DNA from: Gautieria morchelliformis
Lineage: Eukaryota > Basidiomycota > Agaricomycetes > Gomphales > Gomphaceae
Assembly: GCA_015179125.1 (NCBI GenBank)
Contig: WHVA01000493.1
Coordinates: forward strand, 1-64,000
Reading direction: 5' to 3'
DNA: 64,000 bases
Below, one piece after another: positions 50,368 through 61,936 of this stretch. Under the pieces are notes generated by a model. That model searched no databases, had not been told where the DNA came from, and saw only the letters and a list, made by a program, of their open reading frames with translations. The position numbers were made by a program, and so were the translations under genes. Numbering within the stretch: position 1 is the stretch's first letter; every line of letters begins with the position of its first letter.

Positions 50368-53300
50368 TTGATCACCACGCGACCAATCGATAGTGGATTC
50401 GAAGCAATCTTGAAAAAGATCGCTGCGTCAACGACTAAACATCGTTCAGACCCTCCAGTAGACCCTCTACTGTCAGCTGCGAGCATGATGATTCCACGCA
50501 GTCGAAGACGGACACGAGCGATGAGCTCGAGGTCCACGCCCCAGGCGCAGCCCAGTGACACGACGGCTGATGCTACCCTGGACCAAGAGTCCAGGACGAT
50601 AGAAGACGGAGAGATCGTAGATCTCACCGCCCTTGTCCCCCCAGTAGAGGACGAGGAGAACCCCGAGCATGTCTCGTCGAGCATGGCCGAGGAAGAGACG
50701 ACGCCGGGCAACGAGCCGGCGCTGCCCCCCCATTCCTCTCTGCCCAGAGGCAAAGGAAAGGGCAGAGAAGTCTCGCCGTCGTCAGACAGTAGAGCAACAA
50801 CGTTGAGGCGGGCACAAAGCCACGACTCGAACTGACATTCACGAAGTAGAGCGTCGACGATCGTCCCTGAAGGGGGACGACAGCAAAAAAGACGAGCCCC
50901 AGACGAGGGTCAGGGCTCGGAATACTTGAGCTCCAGTTGCAAGAGCTCGAGGGCTCACGCCATCGACCACGAGATGGCAGAGGCCCTGAACAAACAGGTA
51001 CAGGCTGCGCTGCACCGAAGCACGCTGACGCGGCACAGGCATGATCAGCTGGCATCGCAGCTTGACAACGCCGCCGCCACCCTAATGGCAATCGGCAAGG
51101 AACTCCACCAGGTGAAGGAGATCAGGCTGCAAGACGCAGCCACGCTGGAGGATGTCCAGAAAGCCCTCCACCCACGTGGGGAACGCGACACAACTCGTCC
51201 GAGCTCGCGACAATCCGCAGCCAACGAACGCAGTCACGACGTGGAAGACCCACGCCGAAAGGAGCGAGACAAGCAGCGAATGCCGCTGCCAGCCATCCCG
51301 GTAGAACAGGACGTAAGGTTCAGGAACGAACCTCAAGAGAAACCGGCTGCCCCAACGGACAGCCGTAATACGATCCAACAGATCGTTAGGGAACAGGTCG
51401 CCTCAGAGCCTGACTCTGAAATGATGACCGAGAGCTTAGAGCTCGAAGTCACACACTGGCAGCATAAAGAAGCCGCAGCCGCGCGCCGCCACACGCGGGC
51501 ACTCGAGCTACTAGCGAGGAACGCTGAAGAGACAGTCTCCCACAGCCACACCACTCAGCTGCCCGACGAGCAGCTCACGGGAGCCGTACAGGACGCATGG
51601 CAGGCGCGCGCAGCCTACAACAGCAGGCTGCACATCTGCAACGCGGGACTGACCGGGGACACCAGGCACAAAATACCCCCGGAACCCCGAGCACAAAATA
51701 CTCCCGATCCCGAGCCCGAACCGGGCCCGGGGCCCATCAGGGCATATAACAGCCTGCCCCGCACGGCTGTGAGGCCGCGCGAGCGATCCATGGCCCCAAC
51801 GGAAGGCCAGGGAATACCTGACCAGGCCGACGTCGTACCAATGGAGCCGTACGACAGGATCACATGGATGATCCGCGTGGCGTTAGCAGACACTGCGGAC
51901 ACAGACCCGGAGAAGTCTGTGCTAGCGAAAGCCGGCGTGAAATTGGCTCACCCCGAGCCATATGCTGGGGGATCTGAACTCGAAGAGTTTGAAATCTTCG
52001 TGGCAGCCATCCTACAATGGCTGAAAATGAATTGCCTCCTAGGGCCAACCAGCATAGACATGCAGGTCGGCTACGTGGGCACTCGCCTCACCGGCGAAGC
52101 CCAGGAGTGGTTCCTTCGAAACGTAGAACACTTCGATCGCCAGGTCCGCAGCTGGACACTGGAAACTGTGATGCAAGGCCTTCAAAAAAGGTTCCTGCAC
52201 ACACTGACATACCATCATGCATCCAATAAATTCGACGCGGTCATTCAGGGCATGAAAACCGTTCAGGAAATGCTGAACGAGCTCACGAAATACGCGGCAC
52301 GTATGATACAGCCGCCAGACGATTACACGTTCCGGGGGTGGTTCGTGTCGGCGCTGCGCAACCAAGTCCTCAAAAGGGCTATAATTCTGAGAGCAGCTCA
52401 ATAGAGCAACTCTTCAAGATGGCTGGGATGATCGAGGAGGCATCCCGATACAACATGGGGATGCGCCGCAGCAACGGCAAGCGCTGCCCGGCTCACAGGG
52501 AGCAAGCCGTTGACACAAACAGGCCTCACCAGGCCTAGCCTGTTCTCAATAAGCGGAACAGGAAAACGGCTGCCGCCCCCACGCCCAGCACAAGCTGGAC
52601 TCCCGCCTGAAGCTAAACAGCCTCAAGTGTCAGGGTCGTCCCCGCGACCTGCCCCACTGGCTCAGGCGTCAGGCCGACCTAACGATCGGCCCAGCAGTGG
52701 CCAAAGCAGCACCACGTGCTTCGAATGTGGCCAACCTGGCCAGAAGAGGGCGGAATGCCCCCAGCTTAGGTCCAGTATCAGGACAGCAGCCACGAGGCAC
52801 GAAGAGGAGACCGAAGATCTGGAGACGGATCTCGGTCAAAACTCTCTCCATCAAATTGATGAAGAGGGGAAGGTGATCCCCAAACCAACGACACTCCAGA
52901 CAACGGAGACCCGCCCGCTGAAGAGTGGGACCCCAAGCTGTCCCAATACTATGAATGGGACGAGGAGGTGGAAGACACCATCTACAGGTCCAGCGCGATC
53001 AGATTCGCACCAGAGGATGAAACCGCCACGAAAGTCATGGTGGCACGCACGTCAGTCACGCCAGACAAGGCGGCCGAGCCAGTGTATCACCACCGAAGCA
53101 AACACAGGAGGCGGCCAACGCGCCCCCACAGTGAGAACTGTACCCTATCAGGGTACTGGGAAATAAACGGCGTAAAAGCCCACTGCCTGCTAGATAGTGG
53201 CAGCGAAGGGGTACTGCTATCCCCCGAATTCACGTGAGCTACAGGGATGAAGACATTCTCCCTGGAGCAGCCAATCACGCTGCAGCTAGCCTGCATAGGC

Positions 53301-53570
53301 AGCCGTTCCACGATCAACTATGGAACGAACACGACCATCAAATCTGGTTGTGAGACATATGACGAATATTTCGACGCTATCTTAGGGACACCGTTCCTAA
53401 GGAGATTCGGCATAACCCTGGACTTCTCGAGCCCAGGGATGATCTGCAAGGTGAACGAAGTGATCCCCATGGGCAAGGTCTCGTTTGACGATGACGGACC
53501 GATGAACGAGGACAAGGGGCCATGGGTGAGCAGGATCACCTGGGCACCGAAGCCTAACCTGGCTCATTGA
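50368..53570 (+). pseudogene. Gypsy gag plus protease, no reverse transcriptase
   Basis: Frames are broken: 50368-50835, 50926-52404, 52510-53166 and 53247-53570. The 492-codon middle part holds the Gypsy gag domain (YAGGSELEEFEIFVAAILQW, TGEAQEWFLRNVEHFD, FDAVIQGMKTVQEMLNELTK, FRGWFVSALRNQVLKRA). The zinc knuckle reads CFECGQPGQKRAEC: the usual His is Gln. The protease has HCLLDSGSEGVLL and, at the end, ILGTPFLRRFGITLDF. No RT, RNase H or integrase is found before 54.2 kb, so it is a truncated or gag-protease-only derivative of family T. Confidence 0.8.
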
Positions 53571-54208
53571 AGCCAGGAGGACAAGTTGTGGGACGACTCG
53601 TCCTCGAACTCACCCTACAACCGTAGGGAGAGGCGCTCTCACCTAACGGTGAAAGTGATGGGGAAGAGGAAACCGGTTCCGCGTGCTGCGGGACCTAATA
53701 GACGCCCACAGCGCCTAATGGCTTCTAAGCCAACCACCACCATCATCCTCATGGATGATGACCTTCCTCGCCTCCACGAGGAATGGATGGAACAAATCAC
53801 TGACTTAGTCAGTGGAATTCCATTAGAAGTGACGGACATGCCTCGCCAAGCTTAGTCAGCACAAAACGACGGGACGAATATAGCGGTTCAGCCGCTAGGC
53901 AATAGGAGTCTTTTATCAAAGCATTTTAATCTAATATTAATCATAAAAGTGTGCGCCCAAGGTAGCCGTGCAGGGGCTCGTGCCCATGTGTGTGAGTGTG
54001 AGGCGCATTGTGCTCAAGGTATCCCCGTGGGATGAAGGGGTCATCATATACATGCGGGTGTGTGGCCGAGGCATCATTGCCATATGCGTGCACACCTTGC
54101 AGGACAGACCCCTCATTGCGATATGCATGTGTGACGTCCTCCAGCTTTGCGGTGCATGGATTGTGTTGTTGCTGGGCATATTGACCCTGCCGGTGCTGCT
54201 GTTGAGCA
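53571..54208. other. Downstream of the gag-protease remnant, unassigned
   Basis: 53586-53855 is open for 89 codons on the plus strand (ending VTDMPRQA) and may be the tail of the gag-protease ORF. 53968-54264 is a 98-codon plus frame rich in Val/Ile/Cys with no recognisable motif. It is interrupted at 54209 by a family-R LTR start. Confidence 0.35.
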
Positions 54209-54412
54209 TGTTAGCAACTTGGGGTTATGGCAGGGAAGGTTCGATAGAGTTCTTAGAAAGCTAGGAGCAAATGTACTCTCTCAGTGAATTTATTGTCACT
54301 GTTATATTAATACAATACCTAGGATCAAATGTACTACATGATTTTCAGTCAACATGCTATGAAAATATGAAGAATACTACTCGCCTCTCTCAGTGAATTT
54401 ATTGTCACTGAG
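54209..54412 (+). repeat. LTR family R, copy 4 (5' part only)
   Basis: Starts TGTTAGCAACTTGGGG like the 37.3 kb copy. It has the 17-mer pair CTAGGAGCAAATGTACT (54261-54277) and CTAGGATCAAATGTACT (54319-54335). It ends in the middle of the palindrome (TCACTGAG, then unrelated A/T-rich sequence), so the 3' half is lost. Confidence 0.8.
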
Positions 54413-54560
54413 TTGTTAATACTCTTATAATATATATTATATACACATATATACTGTATTACATGACCTTTGTGATTAACCTCCTATGTCAGACGAGGCA
54501 TATGATGAGTTGGCCAAGGACATCTATGAATAACCTTGAGTTGTTCATAGAGAGGGAGAG

Positions 54561-54865
54561 TGTAAATAACCATTTGAGCCATATTGTAAAGATGTCAATC
54601 TTAGGACCTTGTATCACAAGGGCACTGCAGAACTTGACCAATGAGTGGTATTCTGAATGCTACGTAGTGACAGGTAAGAGTAAGATGCGATGGGAACCGC
54701 TGGCCGGTTCCCACACATAAACTATACAGTGGGTCCCTAAGGGGCTCACTGGGATTATGTAATAACTATTGTACATGCCCGTGTCCTGAAAGGTCAATGT
54801 AGTCTAGGTAGTCTATGTAGTCTTAAGTGTCGCTGACCGCCTGTTAGATACATAGGTTATTTACA
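54561..54865 (-). repeat. LTR family T, copy E, with polypurine-like tracts on both sides
   Basis: 305 bp, TGTAAATAACC..GGTTATTTACA, so the ends are inverted repeats. On the right, the minus strand reads CTATAGAGGGGGAGGG before the LTR. On the left, the plus strand reads CATAGAGAGGGAGAG before the LTR. The left coding tail (plus, about 54463-54560) ends NNLELFIERESV. The right tail (minus) ends IVVYRGGGCK. Promoter orientation follows copy D read in reverse. Confidence 0.75.
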
Positions 54866-55384
54866 CCCTCCCCCTCTATAGACAACTATAGGGGTCAAGT
54901 ACGACTCATAGAGGTCATCCTTAATGGAGTCCTCTAGAGTGGTCGATACGATGTCGTCGTCGTCGTACGGGGCCGGTGGAGCGCGTGACTCCTCTGGGGG
55001 CACCTCCGCGTCATCGGTGGTGATTGGGTGAGGCTGGTCGGCCTCACCACTAGCGGCAGTATCCACTTGGGTGATGAGGCCAGCGTCCTCGCGGAGCATG
55101 GCCTCAATGGCCAGGTCCTCAGTCTGAGGAGGGGGCCGGAAGCGCGCCAGCTCTTGGTCGAGCTGAGCGTGAGTGAGAGGTCGCGGCACCGCGGCCCTCA
55201 CATGGCTGGTCTCGAGGACATTTTGTTGGCCCTCGCGGGCGGCAGCACTGAATGCCGCACCGGTGATGCTGCGTTGAACATAGTGTTCAATGCATGCCAC
55301 TCGCTCGCGAGTGACCCCCGCGTAGCGGGCCAACCATCTCGTGATCTTGGCGAGGGGGATGTCGGGGCCGGCTCGGCCCCCCAC
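54857..55384 (-). CDS. Unrecognised ORF ending in the family-T polypurine tract
   Basis: 175 codons, MGGRAGPDIPLAKITRWLARYAG at the start. It has an Ala/Arg-rich helical middle, a Pro-rich linker (EVPPEESRAPPAPYDDDD), and an acidic end DSIKDDLYESYLTPIVVYRGGGCK. The last codons are the polypurine tract and the first bases of the LTR. It is therefore probably the C-terminal part of the last ORF of a minus-strand T-family element. A degenerate version of the same tail lies beside LTR-T copy C. No catalytic motif is visible; the upstream part is missing. Confidence 0.45.
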   Translation of the reverse strand: MGGRAGPDIPLAKITRWLARYAGVTRERVACIEHYVQRSITGAAFSAAAREGQQNVLETSHVRAAVPRPLTHAQLDQELARFRPPPQTEDLAIEAMLREDAGLITQVDTAASGEADQPHPITTDDAEVPPEESRAPPAPYDDDDIVSTTLEDSIKDDLYESYLTPIVVYRGGGCK

Positions 55385-56145
55385 GGGGAAGCATTACGGT
55401 GACAAATATTTTGGCAAGATATTCGCGGTTCGGGAAGTTGTTCGCTGGTTCAGGAGGTCATTCGCTGTGTGTTGAGGGATAATTCGCAGAATAAATGAAT
55501 CATGACAGCGTGGACTGATGGTGCAACGAGGAAGCCAGGAGCTCAGGAAGGCATTTGTTGTAAGGACATACCTACTTAAACACTGATTACTGTACCGGAT
55601 GTCTTGCGCCGAAAGTAGTTAACACCATTAACGGTCTTGGCCACGTGGCCGCGTTTGTATCTCCGACGCTTGAGTGCCTGGAATCAGGGACCCGGAACTT
55701 GGAGGCAAGGCTGCCCGGGAACGACGTTGCCATGGTGTTTGGGTGAATTGATGATTGGTGTACTAGTGTATTGGTGTAGTTGGGGTATTGGCTTGGGAAT
55801 GTAGGGATATGACAATTACGTAGCACCACGAAGCTTGAGAGTCAAGACAGAGCTAGATACCAGTACAGAAATACAACACATTACACGCTACGCGCGGCGC
55901 GACACACGATACACGACTCGTACACGACCCACACTCCCAACTCCTTACCCATACCCCACTACAGTCTATGGTCAAGTCGAGGCGCCGCGGCGCAGGTCGG
56001 CAGCACGTTTCCTCCCCTCCCCTCCCCTCCCTCCCCCTGCTCCCCTCCTGAATCGAATACCGAGGACCCCCGGGCCCGGGGCATGTACCCCGCATCACAT
56101 CATGATAACGCTCCCGTTGCTCTTGCTTTGCGCATACCTCATACC
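55385..56145. other. Intergenic with a small minus ORF
   Basis: A minus frame at 55829-55587 (80 codons) could supply a short first exon MATSFPGSLASKFRVPDSRH with a GT at about 55597. No matching downstream exon was found, so I do not call a gene. 55990-56045 is C-rich on the plus strand. Confidence 0.3.
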
Positions 56146-57428
56146 TCATACCCACACACCACGCATCTCACGCACCCAAGCCTTAATAAATACGCCTAAT
56201 ACCACCGCACGGGCACCAGACTCGTCACCCCCACACCAGGACCCATCCCAGGACCGGTGACCGTGACAGGCCTTGGTGCAAGCGCCGCGATGGAGGGGAG
56301 CTTGTTCGAGCTGTGGTTCGGGTTCGTGTGTGTGGGGGGGTGGGGAGGCGGCGACCCCGGGAGCGGGTAGGCGTGCTGCGTGGGCGTGGGCATGGGCGAG
56401 GGCGGGGGGAGCATGAGCGAGTGAGGTGAGGTACGCGCTGGGCGTCGGCGCGGGTCCGTTCCCGTTCCTATGGGGCGTGCGGGGCGGGATCGCGAAGACG
56501 GATTTCATTTGCCCGCGGGTCGGCGGGGGGTTTGGGGGGCTCTGGGAGGGGGCGGATAAGGGCAAGGGCAAGGGCGCGGTGGCGGCGGCGGTGGTAGGCG
56601 CGGGTAAGGGCGATTGCGGGGCGTGTGTGGCGCTGCGGGTGAGCCTGTAGGTGCTGAGGGTGGCGGCGGCATGTGTGTGCGGGGGTGCGGGGATGTGCCG
56701 TGCGTCAGCATGGCCGTGGTCCACCGCGGCGATCTGGGGGGCGACGCGCGCACGTGCTCACGTGCGTCGCGCACGCGGACCCCAGGTGAGAGGGGCAGCG
56801 ACGCATCGACGTCGGCCGCGCTCTCCGGCCCAAGTCCCAGCCCCAGCCCCAGCCCACTGCCCCGCTTCGCGGGGGGCTCTTCCCGGGCCCTGCCACGCCA
56901 ATGGCGCGGACTGGCTCCCCGCCGACATGAAACTCGCGCTCGGCCGCGCCGCTGAACTCCCGCGCGGGCGCCGTCATGAAGTACTCCCGCTGTCTGGGGC
57001 GTCGGTGTCGTGGCGCGGCCGCCCGCAGTTGAGCGCGCGCGTCCCCGCCGTCGAAAAAGGCACGCTACTGCACGCCAAACCACGCGTAGCGGCCGCGCTC
57101 GAGCGCGATCCGCCGATTCTTCTCAAGTTCGCCCATGGCCCACGTCTCGCACGGGCAGTGCGCGTCCTCCGCGGTGAAGCCCCCCGCGTCCTGGTGGGCG
57201 TGCGGGTCGTGCGGGCAGGAGCCGCCGCTCGGGGAGGCTGGGAAGAACTTCATGAGCTCATGGTGGCCGGTGGGCGAGGGCGGGAAGGGCCCGCCGCGGG
57301 GTGGAGGGCGGAGCCGGACGTGAGGGGCGGCAGGGTGGAGTCTAGGGAGCAGCGAGTGTCGCTCGGTAAGAGACACGAGGGACTGGGCAACGGGACGTAC
57401 CATCCGCGTCTCCAGGGTCTGTGTTCAT
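56146..57428 (-). CDS. Proline-rich protein of unknown function (gene model uncertain)
   Basis: A GC-rich minus-strand gene. Candidate start is ATG at 57428 (MNTDPGDAD) with a GTACGT donor directly after, and a TATAAA motif 90 bp upstream (57517-57522). Later codons read FPPSPTGHHELMKFFPASPS, GGSCPHDPHAHQDAGGF and CPCETWAMGELEKNRRIALE, then RGRYAWFGV. Next come REYFMTAPAREFSGAAEREF and a Pro/Ala-rich part with PPTRGQMKSVFAIPPRTPHR. The SPTG.HELM phrase resembles hypothetical proteins common in mushroom-forming fungi, recalled only loosely. Exon joints were not resolved; overlapping open frames on both strands come from high GC. No domain is recognised. Confidence 0.5.
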
Positions 57429-58805
57429 GTGTGGGTCTGGGTCATGCTGGCTGATGGATGGATGGCGAGACGCGGTGGAGAAGGCAGTAAACGCGTCAAC
57501 CAGGATGGACGGCCTGTTTATATGGAAAGGGAAATACCGTATACTGGGCTCGTTCCTCTTGCTGGCCTCATCTACACCCGGCACAGACACACAGACCCCA
57601 CCGTCCCTCCGCTGGCAGACACACCGGAAACATCGTAAGTTCATGTTCGTGGGCGGGAGAGGGCGGGGGGGAGATATGAAGCCTGGGAGGGGAGGCTGTT
57701 AGTGTTGTGTGAGGGGAGGTGAACTGACGTTTGGAGTGGATGGGTAAAATGCGTGGCCGGGATGACGTGTGCGTCCGTGTCATGCTGCTGCCGAGTCAGG
57801 CACCGGTGTGCATGTTTGTCTTTGTTTGGTGTGTTCCTGATCCGCGCACGACGACCTCACTTCGCTCGGGGTTATCAGCATCCGGTGTTTGAAATGCGAT
57901 GGGGATGTGCTGTGCATGTGGGCAATGTTGTTTATATTTAACTCTGAGTTACCGGTGTTCCACGCGAGCTGACATGATTTGATCACGACAGCTACACATT
58001 TATCTGATCTGAATTAAAAACTGCCAGACGTCCAATACCGTTTGTTCTCGCTAGTGGCACTGGCGTCATTCTAATAATAGTACACTAGGTAAAACAACAA
58101 ACACGTTGCAGATCGCCCTGGGCTTTCCCGGGCCACCCGGGCACAGCTCTACCATCATCACAGCCGATACACTGAGTGCACGATATCGTGGTTACCAGTC
58201 GTTGTGCCTCATGTCCAAATTCGAGGTCTCTTCATACGGCCTCTTCCCACGTCAGGACTTGCCGCCAGATTGAAAAATGCCCCGTGTCGCCACATCCAGC
58301 AACATTGACACGAGCTAGTATGCCTGCAGAGATCATCCGACGTCGCTTTAGAATGACAGGCACATGCAAACTCTGGCGATTGAGGTGGGATCTCCCAATC
58401 ATCTCGCTTGCTCGTGTTCCCTTAAAAACGTTTTAAGTAATACCCCGGATCTGCTTCATCTTAATAGCCATCAGTGAGCTTAGTCGCAGTTGATTTTCAT
58501 GTGTCGTTAGGCTGACACCGCACTTGAAGTCGTCAATGAGTGCCAAGTGCGCTTACATGACGTCAAGTTTTCTATGCATTTTCGAGACCATTCCGTGGAT
58601 ATAATAGCAAGTTGCTGGCAAGAACCCAAGGCTCAATTACTCGTCTGAGCGGATCACTGTATCTGATGATGCTTCGACCTTGTATTAATTCTTTTTACAT
58701 GACGTTCTTCTATCAGACCCGCCCACCTTGCAAATTGCGCCATGCTTCGCACTGATGGGATGTTGTGAACATCGGTTGACCTGACAGCACCCCCGGCCAG
58801 AATCT
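57429..58805. other. Intergenic, nothing assigned
   Basis: Contains the presumed promoter of the proline-rich gene (TATAAA on the minus strand at 57517-57522). An 86-codon plus frame at 58176-58436 has no recognisable motif. The rest has no coding signal. Confidence 0.4.
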
Positions 58806-58812
58806 TATATAT
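58806..58812 (+). promoter_or_regulatory. TATA box of the DUF6533 gene
   Basis: TATATAT lies 88-94 bp upstream of the ATG at 58900. A pyrimidine-rich stretch (CAGTCTTTCTTTCTT) lies just before the start codon, a common arrangement for basidiomycete promoters. Confidence 0.5.
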
Positions 58813-58899
58813 GCGCCTTGCGCGATCTGCTACTCCAACCCCAAATCGCTACGCAAAACTTAGTCCCTTGTCCGCATTCCAGTCTTTCTTTCTTATATC

Positions 58900-60687
58900 A
58901 TGTCTCAGGCGGACCCCTCCGCTGAAATCCAGCTACTATCAGACGGGTTTGTAATTACCACACTGTGAGCTGCAGAGGCGCTTACCTGCACTAGCTTTGC
59001 GGTCAACTCTGCCACCGTCGCAGCGCTTGGTATGTGTACATGTCCCATGTCTAATTCCATGATTTCCATAGCTTTTTACGCAGTACTGCTCATCTACGAC
59101 GCTCTTCTCAAGCTGCCTTCTGAGATCAAGCACATTTGGTGCAAGACCGTCAAAATCGGCACCATTCTCTATTTATCCGCTCGTTACCTGCCCATGGTTT
59201 TCCTTCTTATTGACATATATGGCGATTTATCTACCATACCCCTTCAGGTATGTATATTACATTTATGGTTCTGATGTGTAAGACCTTTACTGATTGGAAT
59301 GTGTATCTAGTATGACTTGCATTCTTTATGAAGAAGCAACCTAGAGACTAATATATTCAAAGGAAATGTAATATTTTAAGTCATCTAGCTATTGGTTTAG
59401 CAGTTCCTTGTCAGATTGGTGCACAGGGTGAGTGATTATACCCTTATATTTCTCAGGTAGAAGGATCAACACATTTTATTATCTAGGCCTTCTCCTAGCT
59501 CGCACCTATGCTATTTCTCTTCAGAATCAAAGAGTTTTGGGTGTTCTTGGGCTCCTTATTCTTGGTACTATTATCATTGAAGTGGTATGTCCCTGTGCAG
59601 ACTTTGTATAAATAGCATAAATTCATTTCACTGCATATAGTATGGGTCTGTTTTGGACAACTGCAATCCCACTAGTTCACAAATTAATACATTGACTTTG
59701 TCAGTACTGACTAGGACTTTCTGCCTAGATTAACACTAACAAATTCATTAGGTGTAAGATCTAGGGGTCTGTATTTGCCTGATTTGTCTCTGAATACCTT
59801 TGACAGTGGGCATCATCGATAGTGTTACTACAATCCTTTTTGACACTGGAGTGGTGATTGTAACAATTCTGAGCTCAATTCAAACCCTGAGGCTTTGGTG
59901 GAAAGGTGAGATTTGGGATAAGAAATCTCTAATTAGTCTAGTGGTTTACCAAGGTGAGCACAACATACTGCTTATATATATGAACATATCACTAATCTAC
60001 AGGTAAGGCTTTGTCAGATATGGGTATGGAACATTATTCCTATGATATTGCATACGTTGATTCATATTTAGATTTGTGCTTACAATTACTTTGGCTAATG
60101 CTGTCACAACTGAGGTATTGTTACTTATAAAGACATTGAGCATTGAGGGCTTACCCAGTCTTCTTTCACATTTCAGGTATTGAGGGTATGTAATACATTG
60201 ATCATGATAAAATAATGGCTAACTTTAGCTGCATAAAGCGAAGCCTTCAAGAGACCCTAGCCTACCTTCAGAACAGGTATCCTCTCACCAATTTAAGAAG
60301 ACATGATTGTACTAACAGTGCACATACAGCTTATCAGTAATTATCATCTGCCGCTTTCACCTAACTCTCAAAGAGAGACACAGTCGACTTAACACCCCCT
60401 CATTACCCTCTCTTTCATTCTCCAGCTTCCATGCAGCCAGAAAAAGTGTTCACAATGCTATAGTGGCTGAATTTGGGAACCCTCACTTGAGCCGGGAGGA
60501 TTTTAATGCTGAGAATTTGGAGGACAATGTTGCTGATCAGGAAGGCCAGCAGTCATCTGAAGAGGCTCGGTCAGCTGGGATAGAGTTGGATGGGTTTCCT
60601 CACACAACTGCATGTCCTGGAGATGTAGATCTGGCTCAGCAGATCGCCTCCGGTGAGCGGTTAGTGTCTCTTTCAGGCACTGGTTAA
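58900..60687 (+). CDS. DUF6533-family integral membrane protein
   Basis: Multi-pass membrane protein of the large, functionally uncharacterised basidiomycete DUF6533 family. Exon 1 is 58900-58946, exon 2 58995-59029, exon 3 59072-59247; phases agree. The DUF6533 signature lies in exons 2-3: AFYAVLLIYDALLKLPSEIK, then IWCKTVKIGTILYLSARYLP. Later helices read LLLARTYAISLQNQRVLGVL (about 59487-59550) and VTTILFDTGVVIVTILSSIQ (59820-59880). Then come FVLTITLANAVTTE (60070-60115) and LSVIIICRFHLTLKERHSR (about 60330-60385). The cytoplasmic tail runs VHNAIVAEFGNPHL to a stop at 60685-60687. Exon borders between 59250 and 60400 were not all resolved. Introns are A/T-rich and longer than in the NLR gene. 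The gene seems intact. Confidence 0.8.
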
Positions 60688-61887
60688 TGGTTTGGTAGGA
60701 TCTGGAAGAATGGAAGAGGCTTAATGACAGCATCCAAGCTAATGCATCATAGCCGTGCTTCCAACACAAACCCCCTAGCAGTGTGACACCCAGCAACTTA
60801 CATCAACCTACCATTTTTATCTATTGCAGTGGTTGGAAATTGGTTGCCATAGAAGATGTGGCTATCTGTTAACTCTGGCCAACCCATCCTGTCAAAAACA
60901 TGTAGATACATATATATTCTGTGCTGTTTTGAATTTGAGTTTGTTCATAGTTTATTATTATTGTGCTAGGTGAAAATATTGTTTGTGCTTTTCTGCTGGG
61001 AGTCAGTGAACTGTGTGCAGCTTTGAGTATTGCATCCTGAGGAATATGCAGGGACAGCCAAGGGAAATGAACTGCATGTGGTACATGCATGTGTGCGTGC
61101 CTGGGATACTGATTGGGTGTGAAGTACATACTTGCTTATGTTAGTTTGTAAATGCTATGAAAGAGCATGGGGCATACCATACCACCATCACATTCTTACC
61201 CATCCAGCCATCTTATGAGGGCTCAGCATGCATCACCGTCGACTAACCTCCAACATGTGTGGTTGCGGCTACCTGTATTACCAATTGGTGCTATACAGGT
61301 GAAGACCATATATGGTTACTATGTGACACGGAGACAAAGTTATAACTCTGCTGGCAGCCACTGATTGAAATGATAGTATTCCCAGGATAAAAATGGATAT
61401 TTAACAACTTCTAAATCACATGCTTAAACTAGCAGTCCTCACACAGTTGAAGTAACCTCTTTGCATGTCAAGCTTGGGGATCTCGCTTCCAGGTGGCACA
61501 CTGTCAGTGTGTCAGCACCAACCATATCGCTTCGTATCGCTTCGAACACTTGTTGTCTTCATATTATAGGCAATTTACGAGGAGATAGTCAGGGTCATTT
61601 GTATGCAGGTACTTATTGACAACAGTGACCCCTCATGGGAAGTCTTCAACACCTGATTACAAATTTAATGCCACAATGACAGAAGGTCTGGCATGCAGTG
61701 TGCTTCTGGCCGATCTGGGCAGAGAGGCGCTCCAAGTGCCAATGGTTGGATTGTGATGCTTATGCATTTGAGATTACACCCCTAGGAGTTGTATTCCTAA
61801 GGAGGCATGAGACTCATACATGTTATTGAGCAGTTCTAAGCCACTGATTACAATTAAATGCAGCCCAACTCACATTAGGGCTAGCTG
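60688..61887. other. Intergenic, nothing assigned
   Basis: Only short ORFs without motifs (65-97 codons) occur. A CGCTTCGTATCGCTTCG direct repeat lies near 61530. No RNA gene was recognised. Confidence 0.35.
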
Positions 61888-61891
61888 CTTA

Positions 61892-61936
61892 TTACATACA
61901 AGCCTGGCCTGCGCTTCGCTCCGGCCAGGATGTAAG
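61892..61936. repeat. Short GC-capped hairpin
   Basis: TTACAT..CCTGGCC pairs with GGCCAGGATGTAA around a GCGCTTCGCTC loop. It lies in otherwise A/T-rich unique sequence. It could be a transcription-terminator-like structure or a MITE scrap; nothing decides. Confidence 0.45.

Noticed and set aside
50133-54865. One retroelement bounded by LTR D and LTR E
   Set aside because: D and E are in opposite orientation. A family-R LTR and unrelated sequence lie between the gag remnant and E, so they are not the two LTRs of one element.
56146-57454. Plus-strand ORFs of 74-267 codons over the proline-rich gene
   Set aside because: High GC opens frames on both strands. The minus strand has the promoter motif and less biased segments.
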